Translations under genes and position numbers: made by a program
Notes under the pieces: model-generated
What the model was told of the DNA's origin: nothing
What the model saw: the letters and a program-made list of their open reading frames with translations, nothing else
Databases searched by the model: none
Shown here: positions 15,085-21,509 of the stretch, piece after piece
Layout of the letters: each line of letters begins with the position of its first letter
How positions within the stretch are numbered: position 1 is the first letter of the stretch
DNA from: a virus
IMG/VR virus record: IMGVR_UViG_3300042923_000849
Span: 1 to 40,940 of that record
DNA: 40,940 nucleotides
Direction: 5' to 3' (one strand)

Positions 15085-15117
15085 GGGCTGGGAAGTGCTG
15101 CAATCACTTCCCAGCCC
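15085..15117. repeat. Perfect 13-bp stem-loop between recT and HNH
   Basis: GGGCTGGGAAGTG (15085-15097) and CACTTCCCAGCCC (15105-15117) form a 13-bp perfect stem with a 7-base loop. It lies eight bases beyond the recT stop on the minus strand. No T-tract follows, so it may be an RNA-stability element or a weak terminator that lowers HNH expression. It is the strongest simple hairpin in the early operon. Confidence 0.7.
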
Positions 15118-15124
15118 TGCTGTG

Positions 15125-15937
15125 TCAGGAGGCGGCGTCTTCGGCTTGCTCCTCCGGTGTCCGCTCGAGCGGGTTCTCTTGGACGACGAGGGTGTCCCGC
15201 TCGTCGTCGAGGCGGGTTACTTCGACGTCGTCGAGTCCCTTAAGGTGCTGGACCTTCTGCTCGTCGGCTTCGAGCGCGCGGCCGAGGTCGGTGGACTTCG
15301 GGAGGTACTTCGCGAGGGCGCGGACGGCGGTCTTCTTGACCATTTCGGGCTCGTCGGTCTTCCACGGGCCCTTCTCCCAGTACGTGGGGCGGCGGTCCAT
15401 CACCTGTCCGCGGGTGAGGTACACCCATGTGGTGCCGCCGCTGCGCATCTTCGCGGTCGCGACGACCCCGATCCAGGTGCGGGTTTCTTCGAAGTCCTGG
15501 GGGGTCCAGTCGTAGAACATGCCTCGTTCCGCGTTGGCGCCGTACGCGAACTGGTCACCTTCGCGGACGAGGAACGCCTGCACGTTCGTGACGAACTCAG
15601 AGCGGAGGGCGAGTTTGATGAACCCCTGGTAGCCGATGATCGGGAGGCAGATCTGACGGCCGTGGTCCTTGCGCGGCGTGAGGTAGAACTCTCCGAGTCC
15701 GGACCCGATTTCGAGGCGCAGCTGCGCGGCGAGCATGACGCCACCGAGGAGGGTCTTCGGGTCAGCGGCCATAAGGTCGGGGGACTTCCCGATCTCGGAG
15801 AGCACGGCGCGGACGAACGCTTCGGAGTTCATCGCGCCGCCGAGCTGTCTCTCGATCGCGGGCAGTTGGGCTTCGACGAGGTCCTTCATCGTCGGGTTCT
15901 TCTTCGCGGCGGCCGCGGCGACACTGAGGTCAGTCAT
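15125..15937 (-). CDS. recT: RecT-like single-strand annealing protein
   Basis: The 270-residue protein is RecT. It contains KTLLGGVMLAAQLRLEIGSGLGEFYLTPRK and ICLPIIGYQGFIKLALRS, the best conserved stretches of the family, and the C-terminal WEKGPWKTDEPEMVKKTAVRALAKYLPKS region. It anneals complementary single strands left by the partner exonuclease and so repairs or recombines phage DNA. The exonuclease gene is two genes upstream. The start at ATG 15937 overlaps the upstream stop as ATGA. The acidic C-terminus (EEQAEDAAS) is typical. Confidence 0.93.
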   Translation of the reverse strand: MTDLSVAAAAAKKNPTMKDLVEAQLPAIERQLGGAMNSEAFVRAVLSEIGKSPDLMAADPKTLLGGVMLAAQLRLEIGSGLGEFYLTPRKDHGRQICLPIIGYQGFIKLALRSEFVTNVQAFLVREGDQFAYGANAERGMFYDWTPQDFEETRTWIGVVATAKMRSGGTTWVYLTRGQVMDRRPTYWEKGPWKTDEPEMVKKTAVRALAKYLPKSTDLGRALEADEQKVQHLKGLDDVEVTRLDDERDTLVVQENPLERTPEEQAEDAAS

Positions 15938-16572
15938 CGCGACACCGCCTCGTCGAACTGCACCTTCTGGGCGTCGGCGCTCCACGTGTAGTTGCGGTAG
16001 CGATGTGTGTCGTGCTTGCCGCGCAGCTGGCAGTACCAGTGGTTGTAGCCGCCGGACCCGCGGGGTGGCGTCTGCTGGCACGTGAACGGGATGCGCTGGT
16101 GCACGGCGGCGTGGAGGCCCTTGTAGTAGAGCCAGCGGCGGAGCCCGAACCACTCGCCTCGGGCGCGGCACTCCCAGAAGTCCCAGCGGCGGAACAGAGC
16201 GAGCTCGCGGCGGCTCATGCCGTAGTGGGCGATGCGATCGCCCCAGAACCCGATCTGGACTGTGCCGCCCTCGTCCTGCACGTCAAAGACGCGCCACGAG
16301 ACGTCCTGTCCGGCGGTAGCCCGGACGTCTGCATAGCGGTGCGTGGTGATGATCCGTCCGCGCGCCTCGTTCTCGTCTGCGAACCGGTACCAGAGGTCTC
16401 GCCCGCGAGGCGTCTCGTAGCTGCCCGTGCGGTAGTCGCCGACGAGCGTCATGAGCCGGTGACCCCAGTCGTACCAGGGGCGCCGTTCGATGATGAGAGT
16501 CGCCAGACGGTGCGCGAGGGACCCGTCACGCGTCCTGTACCGCAGCCGGATCGCGGTCTTGCGCGCGGTCAT
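15934..16572 (-). CDS. Hypothetical protein between exonuclease and RecT (212 aa)
   Basis: I do not recognise this 212-residue basic protein. It is unusually rich in Trp, Tyr, Arg and His, with runs such as RRPWYDWGHRL, RRWDFWECRARGEWFGLRRW and GGYNHWYCQLRGKHDTHRYRNYTW. Cysteines near 135, 165 and 180 together with nearby histidines could bind metal. It is locked into the recombination module by four-base overlaps on both sides, which suggests a role with the exonuclease/RecT pair or in DNA handling. Confidence 0.6.
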   Translation of the reverse strand: MTARKTAIRLRYRTRDGSLAHRLATLIIERRPWYDWGHRLMTLVGDYRTGSYETPRGRDLWYRFADENEARGRIITTHRYADVRATAGQDVSWRVFDVQDEGGTVQIGFWGDRIAHYGMSRRELALFRRWDFWECRARGEWFGLRRWLYYKGLHAAVHQRIPFTCQQTPPRGSGGYNHWYCQLRGKHDTHRYRNYTWSADAQKVQFDEAVSR

Positions 16573-16877
16573 CGGGAGACCCGCTTGTACTTCTTGCGGA
16601 GCGTGCGCTCGGAGACGCGGGACACGTTGCCGACAGCGTCGGGGTTGCGGGGGTGCGCTTCTGTCTTGACGTAGAAGTAGGTCTTGCGGGAACGGACACG
16701 TTCGATGTGGTCCGCGGATGACTCGGTGTGACCCTTCTCCTCGATGCGTGCGATGTGGTCGCGCGCGGATCGCAGGAGCCCGAGGTCTCGCGTGACTTCG
16801 ACGACACGGCCCGCGTCGCGTCCGTCGGTGGTTTCGAATCGGTCTCCGACCTGAATGGGTCGCTCGTCACTGGTCAT
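16569..16877 (-). CDS. Hypothetical basic protein (102 aa)
   Basis: The start is ATG 16877, overlapping the exonuclease stop as ATGA. The first 40 residues (RPIQVGDRFETTDGRDAGRVVEVTRDL) look like a small beta-barrel of the KOW/Tudor sort. The rest is basic (RVRSRKTYFYVKTEAHPRNP; RTLRKKYKRVSR). It probably binds nucleic acid or a partner in the recombination module, but that is inference. The long frame upstream in this register is antisense-type shadow. Confidence 0.6.
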   Translation of the reverse strand: MTSDERPIQVGDRFETTDGRDAGRVVEVTRDLGLLRSARDHIARIEEKGHTESSADHIERVRSRKTYFYVKTEAHPRNPDAVGNVSRVSERTLRKKYKRVSR

Positions 16878-17818
16878 TTCTGGATCTCCTTCTGCTTGGT
16901 TCGGCGGAGCACTTTGAATCCGGCTCCCTGGTTCGTGTACTGCGCGGCGAGCTTCGGGTGTTCGCGTTCGAACTGGGCGTGATCGAAGGACCGTCGGCCC
17001 TTCTGCGACTTCCATGTCGCGACCTTCCGGCCGTCGTGCATGAGGGTGTCCGCAGCTCCGACGTACTGGGAGAGGACGACCTTGAGTGCTTCGCGTTCGG
17101 CTTCCTGAGCGGCGATGTCGGAGTTGAGGACGGTGATCCGCTCGAGCGTTTCGAACGCGGAGTCGGAGAGGTCGACGGGGCGGTTCTCGGAGGGGAAGAC
17201 TTCGTTGACCTCGGCGACACTCATGGGCAGCGGAGGGACCTGTGCGCGCACGTTCCCGTCCCAGAACTGCTGCACCGTCGGGAGGAGGTACTCGTTGATG
17301 AACCGGTCGTCGCGGGGTTCCCAGAACAGGCGGAACTCGCGGCCGCCGATCCACACGACGACGGCGGCGCGGGGTGTGCCGGCGACGGCCATCTCCGCTT
17401 GCACCTGGACGCGGATGTCGGTGGGGATGCCTTCGTTCCAGTGGTGGCCGGTGTAGTGGTGCGCTGTCTTGAACTGGAATGTGGTGAAGGGGCGTGCTGA
17501 GACACGGTCGAACGACGCGTGCAGGTACGGGTGGTCGATGGAGCGGGCCATGAACCCGGGATGCAGTTCGACGTCGAGTCCGGAGAACTGCTCGACCCAC
17601 TTGTGCATGATGGGTTCGGACTCGTGGCCGATGAACGACAGGATCGGGTCGAAGTCGCGGTCGATGCCGAGCTTGTGCTTGTACACGTCGAGGGCGGTCA
17701 CCCCGTACGACGAGAGACCCATGAGCGCGGCGACCTCGGACGCGCCGACGCTGCCCCGCCGCTCGAGCTCCCACTGTGGGGTGTCAGAGACGACGTCGAC
17801 CCGGGTATACGGCGTCAT
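16874..17818 (-). CDS. YqaJ-like recombination exonuclease
   Basis: The 314-residue protein belongs to the YqaJ / lambda-exonuclease type viral recombinases. Visible motifs are GASEVAALMGLSSYG (25-39), FIGHESEPIMHKWVE (62-76), and an active-site region with LHASFDRV (D104) and FQFKTAHHY (Q115, K117). Family members usually have E-x-K at the last site, so Q115 is a notable change. A helical C-terminal part (ERITVLNSDIAAQEAEREALKVVLSQY) follows. It would digest one strand of duplex DNA so that RecT can anneal. The ATG at 17818 overlaps the upstream stop. Confidence 0.88.
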   Translation of the reverse strand: MTPYTRVDVVSDTPQWELERRGSVGASEVAALMGLSSYGVTALDVYKHKLGIDRDFDPILSFIGHESEPIMHKWVEQFSGLDVELHPGFMARSIDHPYLHASFDRVSARPFTTFQFKTAHHYTGHHWNEGIPTDIRVQVQAEMAVAGTPRAAVVVWIGGREFRLFWEPRDDRFINEYLLPTVQQFWDGNVRAQVPPLPMSVAEVNEVFPSENRPVDLSDSAFETLERITVLNSDIAAQEAEREALKVVLSQYVGAADTLMHDGRKVATWKSQKGRRSFDHAQFEREHPKLAAQYTNQGAGFKVLRRTKQKEIQK

Positions 17819-18183
17819 TGCCCTGCACCCGCGAGCCGGGCACGTTCCGGTGCGATGAGGGCTTCGAAGGCGGCGTCGTGCTGGGCGTCTGCTTCCTTGT
17901 AGATCGCAAGGGTCTGGGCGATGCGGGGGTCGACGTTGGTCGAGTTCTCGACCATGGCGGCGAGGGTGGCGCCGGCGGCGAGCAGTGACGTTCTGGTGGA
18001 TTCGTACGCTCTCTGTTCGGGTGTGGGTTCCATGGGTGGCTCCTGTCGGGTGCGGAACGTGAACAGGTAGATGAGGGCGAGGGTGAGGGTGAGTGCGGCG
18101 AGGGTCCAGTCGCGGACGCCGGTCCAGTGGATGTAGAGGCAGAGGGCGAGGATGAGGCCGGACGCCCAACGGATCGTGATCAC
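17815..18183 (-). CDS. Small membrane protein with internal start (122 aa)
   Basis: The start is GTG 18183 (GTGA overlap; GGGAG eight bases upstream). The first 50 residues hold two membrane helices (ASGLILALCLYIHW; WTLAALTLTLALIYLF). The remainder is a soluble Ala/Glu-rich helical part (TRTSLLAAGATLAAMVEN...). A second, in-frame ATG at 18033 has AGGAG six bases before it, so the 72-residue soluble part may also be made on its own. The function is unknown. Confidence 0.6.
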   Translation of the reverse strand: MITIRWASGLILALCLYIHWTGVRDWTLAALTLTLALIYLFTFRTRQEPPMEPTPEQRAYESTRTSLLAAGATLAAMVENSTNVDPRIAQTLAIYKEADAQHDAAFEALIAPERARLAGAGQ

Positions 18184-18302
18184 GGCTTCGTCTCCCAGAT
18201 GTGTGTGACGGCTGCCCAGTCGGTGTCGAGGCCGTAGGTCATTTCCCACCGTTCGAGGGCTTCGATCTCGGTGAGGAGGCGGTGGTCTTCGGGATCAGTC
18301 AT
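18180..18302 (-). CDS. Tiny acidic protein (40 aa)
   Basis: This short frame from ATG 18302 to a stop that overlaps the next GTG encodes an acidic helix (DHRLLTEIEALERWEMTYG) with a Trp-rich end. Both overlaps support translation in the early chain. No family is recognised. Confidence 0.5.
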   Translation of the reverse strand: MTDPEDHRLLTEIEALERWEMTYGLDTDWAAVTHIWETKP

Positions 18303-18478
18303 GACGACCGCTCCGAATCGGTCTTGGGGAAGTCGCAGGGCTCGGTACTCGCGACCGGCGAGTGACAGGTGCAGATCTCGCACCGATGGCAGAACCTCGC
18401 CTCGGGGCGCTCGCTCGGGTCGAATGCGTGCCAGTCGTGTGAAGGGTGAGGGCCTGGAACGAAGCTGGTCTCGGTCAT
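18299..18478 (-). CDS. Small cysteine/histidine-rich protein (59 aa)
   Basis: The start is ATG 18478, overlapping the upstream stop as ATGA. The peptide has HDWHAF then FCHRCEICTCHS (about 29-40) with four cysteines and two histidines, plus C at 48, a likely zinc-binding knuckle. Its place among several such peptides in the early chain suggests a host-takeover or DNA-binding role. That is inference. Confidence 0.55.
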   Translation of the reverse strand: MTETSFVPGPHPSHDWHAFDPSERPEARFCHRCEICTCHSPVASTEPCDFPKTDSERSS

Positions 18479-18666
18479 GACTGACCGCCCTTCGTGTGGA
18501 TTAGGTCGGGGATGCACAGCCCGACGACCACGAGTCCGATGACCACCCATCCGGCGATGTACATCTGCCCGACAGCGGCAACCACGACCATGAACAGGAG
18601 GACCCCGGCCCATGTCGCAGCCCAGCGGGCGAAGGTGTGGCGGGTGGGTGCGGTGAGGAGAGTCAT
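18475..18666 (-). CDS. Small membrane protein (63 aa)
   Basis: The start is ATG 18666, overlapping the upstream stop. Two hydrophobic helices are present (ATWAGVLLFMVVVAAVGQMYIA and GWVVIGLVVVGLCI), separated by only a few residues, with a short polar tail. It resembles the small two-helix membrane proteins scattered through early operons of actinophages. The function is unknown. Confidence 0.6.
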   Translation of the reverse strand: MTLLTAPTRHTFARWAATWAGVLLFMVVVAAVGQMYIAGWVVIGLVVVGLCIPDLIHTKGGQS

Positions 18667-18845
18667 GACGTCCTCGCGATCGGCTCGGGAAGATCGCCGA
18701 GGTTGGTCATGTGGGACTGGCAGTCGCCGCACGTCACCTCGCGTCGGAGTTCGGCCTGACGCTCCGGGTACCGCCGGTCGGAGATGTAGCCGCATTCCGC
18801 GATGAACGAGCCGTAAGGGATGAAGTGCTTTCGTGCCGAAGTCAT
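18663..18845 (-). CDS. Small zinc-binding protein (60 aa)
   Basis: The start is ATG 18845 (ATGA overlap). The segment HFIPYGSFIAECG ... VTCGDCQSHM holds a His/Cys set (H7, C18, C39, C42) similar to the zinc-binding peptides in actinobacterial phages and genomes. It has no assigned function. Confidence 0.55.
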   Translation of the reverse strand: MTSARKHFIPYGSFIAECGYISDRRYPERQAELRREVTCGDCQSHMTNLGDLPEPIARTS

Positions 18846-19120
18846 GACGCCATCTCCCGGTCGATGAGGACACGACTGCCGCAGCAACGGGAGAGCTCGT
18901 CTGGCCCGATGGCTTCCGTGTCGGCACCACACGACGTGCACGGGCCGAACGCACGATCGTCGGCGCACTCGATACACCCGCTCGGGCAGACTTCGATGTG
19001 CTCACGGTGACGGTCACGTCGCCCCGCGAGGTACGCGTTCAGGAGGGAACTGCCGTACCGGTTCGGGCGGGCATTCACCCACTTCTCGTAGGCGGCTCTC
19101 TCCGCGACAGTCATCGTCAC
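18842..19120 (-). CDS. Zinc-ribbon protein (92 aa)
   Basis: The start is GTG 19120, which overlaps the upstream stop as GTGA. An ATG two codons later is an alternative. The N-terminal half is helical (AERAAYEKWVNARPNRYGSSLLNAYLAGRRDRH-like). The C-terminal half has several pairs (CPSGCIEC, CTSCGAD, CCGS), seven cysteines in all, likely one or two zinc ribbons. The function is unknown, though nucleic-acid binding is plausible. Confidence 0.6.
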   Translation of the reverse strand: MTMTVAERAAYEKWVNARPNRYGSSLLNAYLAGRRDRHREHIEVCPSGCIECADDRAFGPCTSCGADTEAIGPDELSRCCGSRVLIDREMAS

Positions 19121-19797
19121 GATGCCGCCCTCGCTGGATCAGTGGCGACGACGAAGACAGGAACCGCGTGAGGGCAGCGCCGCTCGGGGTCATCCTTCGC
19201 CCAGAGCGATGAGTGCCAGGAGGCGTGCACGTTGGACTCGCGGACCAGCTTCTTCTTCCGGTCGTCCCACTTCATGTGGGTTCCGTCGGAGGGAGTGTTC
19301 CAGCGGTGCTCGCAGTGCCACCCGACCAGTCGCAGCGCGGTGGCTTCGGCGGTGTTCGCGGCGGTGCCAGCGTCGAGGAGAGACTGCAATCGGTCGACTT
19401 CGCCCACGAGCCACTCGACGTCGGCGCGGGAGTGCGCGATGAACGAGGCGTCCGCATTGCGAAGCGCGACGATGTCCTCGCGGTACACGGCGGGATCCTT
19501 CTTGGAACGCGCCTGCGGAGCGACCTCGTACACCGGCACGTCGGACGCCTTCACGAACGTCGAATCCGTGACGATCGACTGACGGACCTGATCCTGGTCG
19601 GGGCGCTGGTAGAAGGCGGGCTGCGCGCTCTGCATCCCCCAGCGCTCGAACGTCATCACCATGTGCCGTCCCCACCGCTGAGTGGCGAGGTAGACGTGGT
19701 TGACGGCGGTGTTGCCGAACCATCCCCACGGACCGGGGGTGGCGCGGTTCATGCGCTCCCGGATCTCCTCGAGCCGCGGCTTCATGAAGTCGCTCAT
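19117..19797 (-). CDS. Ea22-like hypothetical protein (226 aa)
   Basis: The start is ATG 19797, fixed by an ATGA overlap with the upstream 40-residue gene. The N-terminus (LEEIRERMNRATPGPWGWFG) carries the ATPGPW motif found in Ead/Ea22-like and many early phage proteins, followed by strands and DASFIAHSRADVEWLVGEVDRLQ, also typical. The C-terminal 70 residues contain CEHRWNTPSDGTHMKWDD and an RRCPHAVP segment that may bind metal. The molecular function of the family is not known. Confidence 0.65.
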   Translation of the reverse strand: MSDFMKPRLEEIRERMNRATPGPWGWFGNTAVNHVYLATQRWGRHMVMTFERWGMQSAQPAFYQRPDQDQVRQSIVTDSTFVKASDVPVYEVAPQARSKKDPAVYREDIVALRNADASFIAHSRADVEWLVGEVDRLQSLLDAGTAANTAEATALRLVGWHCEHRWNTPSDGTHMKWDDRKKKLVRESNVHASWHSSLWAKDDPERRCPHAVPVFVVATDPARAAS

Positions 19798-19916
19798 GGC
19801 AGCCACCGCCGGATGAGTTCACGCCACCCGCGTCTCCTCAACGGGGGCACCACCGGTTGGGTGGCGATGTGAGCGGACGCCGGCATAGGCGTCGGGTACT
19901 CGATCTGGACGTTCAC
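19794..19916 (-). CDS. Tiny basic protein (40 aa)
   Basis: This frame runs from GTG 19916 (GTGA overlap with the upstream stop) to a TGA overlapping the next ATG. The product is a Pro-rich N-terminus followed by a basic Trp/Arg helix (RRRGWRELIRRWLP). It has no known family. The overlaps at both ends are the evidence for translation. Confidence 0.45.
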   Translation of the reverse strand: MNVQIEYPTPMPASAHIATQPVVPPLRRRGWRELIRRWLP

Positions 19917-20155
19917 GCGTCACGCTCCGACAGTTCCGAGGTGACGTCCGGGTGGCGGTGCAGTTCACGAGCATCCGCGAACAGTGCCGTGCGGGCGGCT
20001 TCCAGATCCCGGGCTGCTTCGTCCAACCAGCGGGACACTGCGTGACGGTCCGACTGGGTGACGTAGAACTGTGCCGACTGGATATGAGCGACCGCGGTCG
20101 ACAGGTGATCGAACACGGTGTCGCCGGTGTGTACCGGCTGATTGGTGGTGAGCAC
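19913..20155 (-). CDS. Hypothetical early protein (80 aa)
   Basis: A helical, acidic protein (FDHLSTAVAHIQSAQFYVTQSDRHAVSRWLDEAARDLEAARTALFADA) begins at GTG 20155 with GGGAGCAGGG just before it. It is the third gene of the early operon and is separated from the MerR-like gene by 45 bases holding a GC-rich CCCGCCTGGGCGGG hairpin (20177-20190). No family is recognised. Confidence 0.6.
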   Translation of the reverse strand: MLTTNQPVHTGDTVFDHLSTAVAHIQSAQFYVTQSDRHAVSRWLDEAARDLEAARTALFADARELHRHPDVTSELSERDA

Positions 20156-20200
20156 TGACCCTGCTCCCTTCCTCCCGCCTGGGCGGGCTAGTTGTTCGGC

Positions 20201-20404
20201 TTACGGCTCACGTTCGGCGGGCAGCGATCTGAGCCACCGCTGTCCCTCTTCGCGGAGGATGAGCGGCTTCGCTCCCGCGTATGAGGGGGTGAGCTTGTTC
20301 GCGGTGATCTGCTGCCGGATGAATTCCTTCGACAGCGACACGGCGGTCGCGAACTCGTCGAGGGAGTACGCGAGCTTGTCGAGTACCGGGGTCTGCGTCG
20401 TCAT
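20201..20404 (-). CDS. Excisionase/MerR-type DNA-binding protein
   Basis: The 67-residue protein has the HTH_17/excisionase plan: YSLDEFATAVSLSKEFIRQQITANKLTPSYAGAKPLILREEGQRWLRSL, that is a helix-turn-helix followed by a short wing. It could be the excisionase, acting with the integrase at attP, or an early regulator. It is the second gene of the early operon and would be made as lysogeny breaks, which suits excision. The ATG at 20404 overlaps the upstream stop as ATGA. Confidence 0.7.
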   Translation of the reverse strand: MTTQTPVLDKLAYSLDEFATAVSLSKEFIRQQITANKLTPSYAGAKPLILREEGQRWLRSLPAEREP

Positions 20405-20601
20405 GCGAACTGCTCCTTCATGGGGACGCCAAGAAGGCCACCGACCTTCACCCGTTCGGAGACGGTCACGCTGTCGCTGTCGATGAGGACAGCGTTGACA
20501 CGCTCCGGGGTGAGGCCGGTGGCCTTTGCGATGGACTCGGTCGTCTGACCGGTCGTGGCGTGGAATCTTCTACGGGACACATTTGGGAGCGTACAACCCA
20601 T
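20401..20601 (-). CDS. Cro-like small DNA-binding protein
   Basis: I start this 66-residue protein at ATG 20601, where AGGA lies six bases upstream. An earlier in-frame ATG at 20622 would fall almost at the promoter. The centre (TTGQTTESIAKATGLTPERVNAVL) forms a helix-turn-helix. It is the first lytic gene, divergent from the repressor, which is the position of cro. It presumably represses the repressor promoter, but this is inferred from context. Confidence 0.65.
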   Translation of the reverse strand: MGCTLPNVSRRRFHATTGQTTESIAKATGLTPERVNAVLIDSDSVTVSERVKVGGLLGVPMKEQFA

Positions 20602-20672
20602 TTCTGTCCTATGCAACCCCATTCGAGACAATAGGGGCCAATACTGTCCGGTTAACTGGCTAAACTGGCCCC
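20602..20672. promoter_or_regulatory. Immunity switch: divergent promoters and operator-like repeats
   Basis: Rightward, TAAACT at 20661-20666 lies six bases before the repressor ATG (20673), so the repressor mRNA is probably leaderless. Leftward, a possible -35 TTAACC and -10 TATTGT precede the cro-like gene. GGGGCCA (20634-20640) and TGGCCCC (20666-20672) form an inverted repeat around CCGGTTAACTGG (20648-20659), itself palindromic at 10 of 12 positions. These are candidate repressor or Cro operators. Promoter positions are predictions by eye. Confidence 0.55.
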
Positions 20673-21059
20673 ATGCCTCCGAAGCGGAAACCACCCGTCA
20701 CGTTCGACGAGCACCTCGGCGCGGTCATCGAGGGAGTCGCGATCCCCTTCGGTGGACGCGAGTTCCTCACTGGACTCACCGACTGGTCGAGCAAGACAGT
20801 CGACAGGCGCATCCGCGGTCAGGCGCCGTTCCTGGTCTCCGAGCTTGAGGTGGTCGCCCACGCGACGGGCACGCCGGCACACGAACTCGTCGGGACTGCG
20901 CTGCGGAACTACGGGGGCATCGAGAAGCTGCTGCAGGAGTCGGTGTCGGACGCGGAACGTAACGTCACTCCCGAAGACAACGTGACGTACCTGGGTCATC
21001 GGACGCCACCGCTCGAGGCAGCTGCTTCGGAGGGCGACCGGGTCCCGCCGAAGGACTAG
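20673..21059 (+). CDS. Immunity repressor
   Basis: This 128-residue protein begins at the first base of its likely transcript and is the only plus-strand regulator facing the lytic operon. The first 85 residues contain a helix-turn-helix-like region (EFLTGLTDWSSKTVDRRIRGQAPFLVSELEVVAHATG). The last 45 are polar and probably disordered, a possible target for the adjacent ImmA-like protease. It has no LexA-like peptidase domain, so induction would not be by RecA-driven self-cleavage but by the ImmA route. That is inference from the gene pair. Confidence 0.75.
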   Translation: MPPKRKPPVTFDEHLGAVIEGVAIPFGGREFLTGLTDWSSKTVDRRIRGQAPFLVSELEVVAHATGTPAHELVGTALRNYGGIEKLLQESVSDAERNVTPEDNVTYLGHRTPPLEAAASEGDRVPPKD

Positions 21060-21071
21060 GGGGAGCCCTTC

Positions 21072-21509
21072 TTGCGCGAACTGCTCGCTCACGCATCGAC
21101 GCTGGGCGTCTCCGTGCATGTGGCGCACCTCCCGGCCCCGTACCGCGGGTACTACGACTCCGACAGACGGATGGTCGTGTACGGGTTCGACCTGACACCC
21201 ATCGAACGGCGATGCGTCCTCGCGCACGAACTCGGGCACGCGTTCTACGACCACCGGTGCCGTGGGCATCAGGCGTCGGAGGACGCCGCCGACCTGTACG
21301 CCGCGCATCTCCTCATTGACCCCGCCGAGTACGCGGAGGTGGAGGCGGTCTACCCGTCGGTGGAGACGATCGCGGAAGAACTGGGGGTCACCGTTGACCT
21401 CGTGCGCATCTTCCAGGAACGCAGTCTCACCCGGCTCCGCGGCATCACGTACGCGCGGTCACGGATGGGCGTGGGCCAGTTCCGGCACGCCTGGGCGCAC
21501 CAGAACTAG
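21072..21509 (+). CDS. ImmA-like metallopeptidase
   Basis: The 145-residue protein starts at TTG 21072 with AGGGGGAG upstream. It contains VLAHELGHAFYDHRC with the zinc site H52-E53-x-x-H56 and a downstream SEDAADLYAAHLLI segment supplying the third ligand, the pattern of the ImmA/IrrE family (DUF955). In ICEBs1 and many phages ImmA cleaves the partner repressor after DNA damage. Here it follows the repressor by twelve bases, so the same pairing is likely. Its stop shares CTAG with the stop of the convergent integrase gene. Confidence 0.88.
   Translation: MRELLAHASTLGVSVHVAHLPAPYRGYYDSDRRMVVYGFDLTPIERRCVLAHELGHAFYDHRCRGHQASEDAADLYAAHLLIDPAEYAEVEAVYPSVETIAEELGVTVDLVRIFQERSLTRLRGITYARSRMGVGQFRHAWAHQN

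Noticed and set aside
15095-15991. 298-codon plus-strand open frame
   Set aside because: It is antisense to recT, which has clear family motifs.
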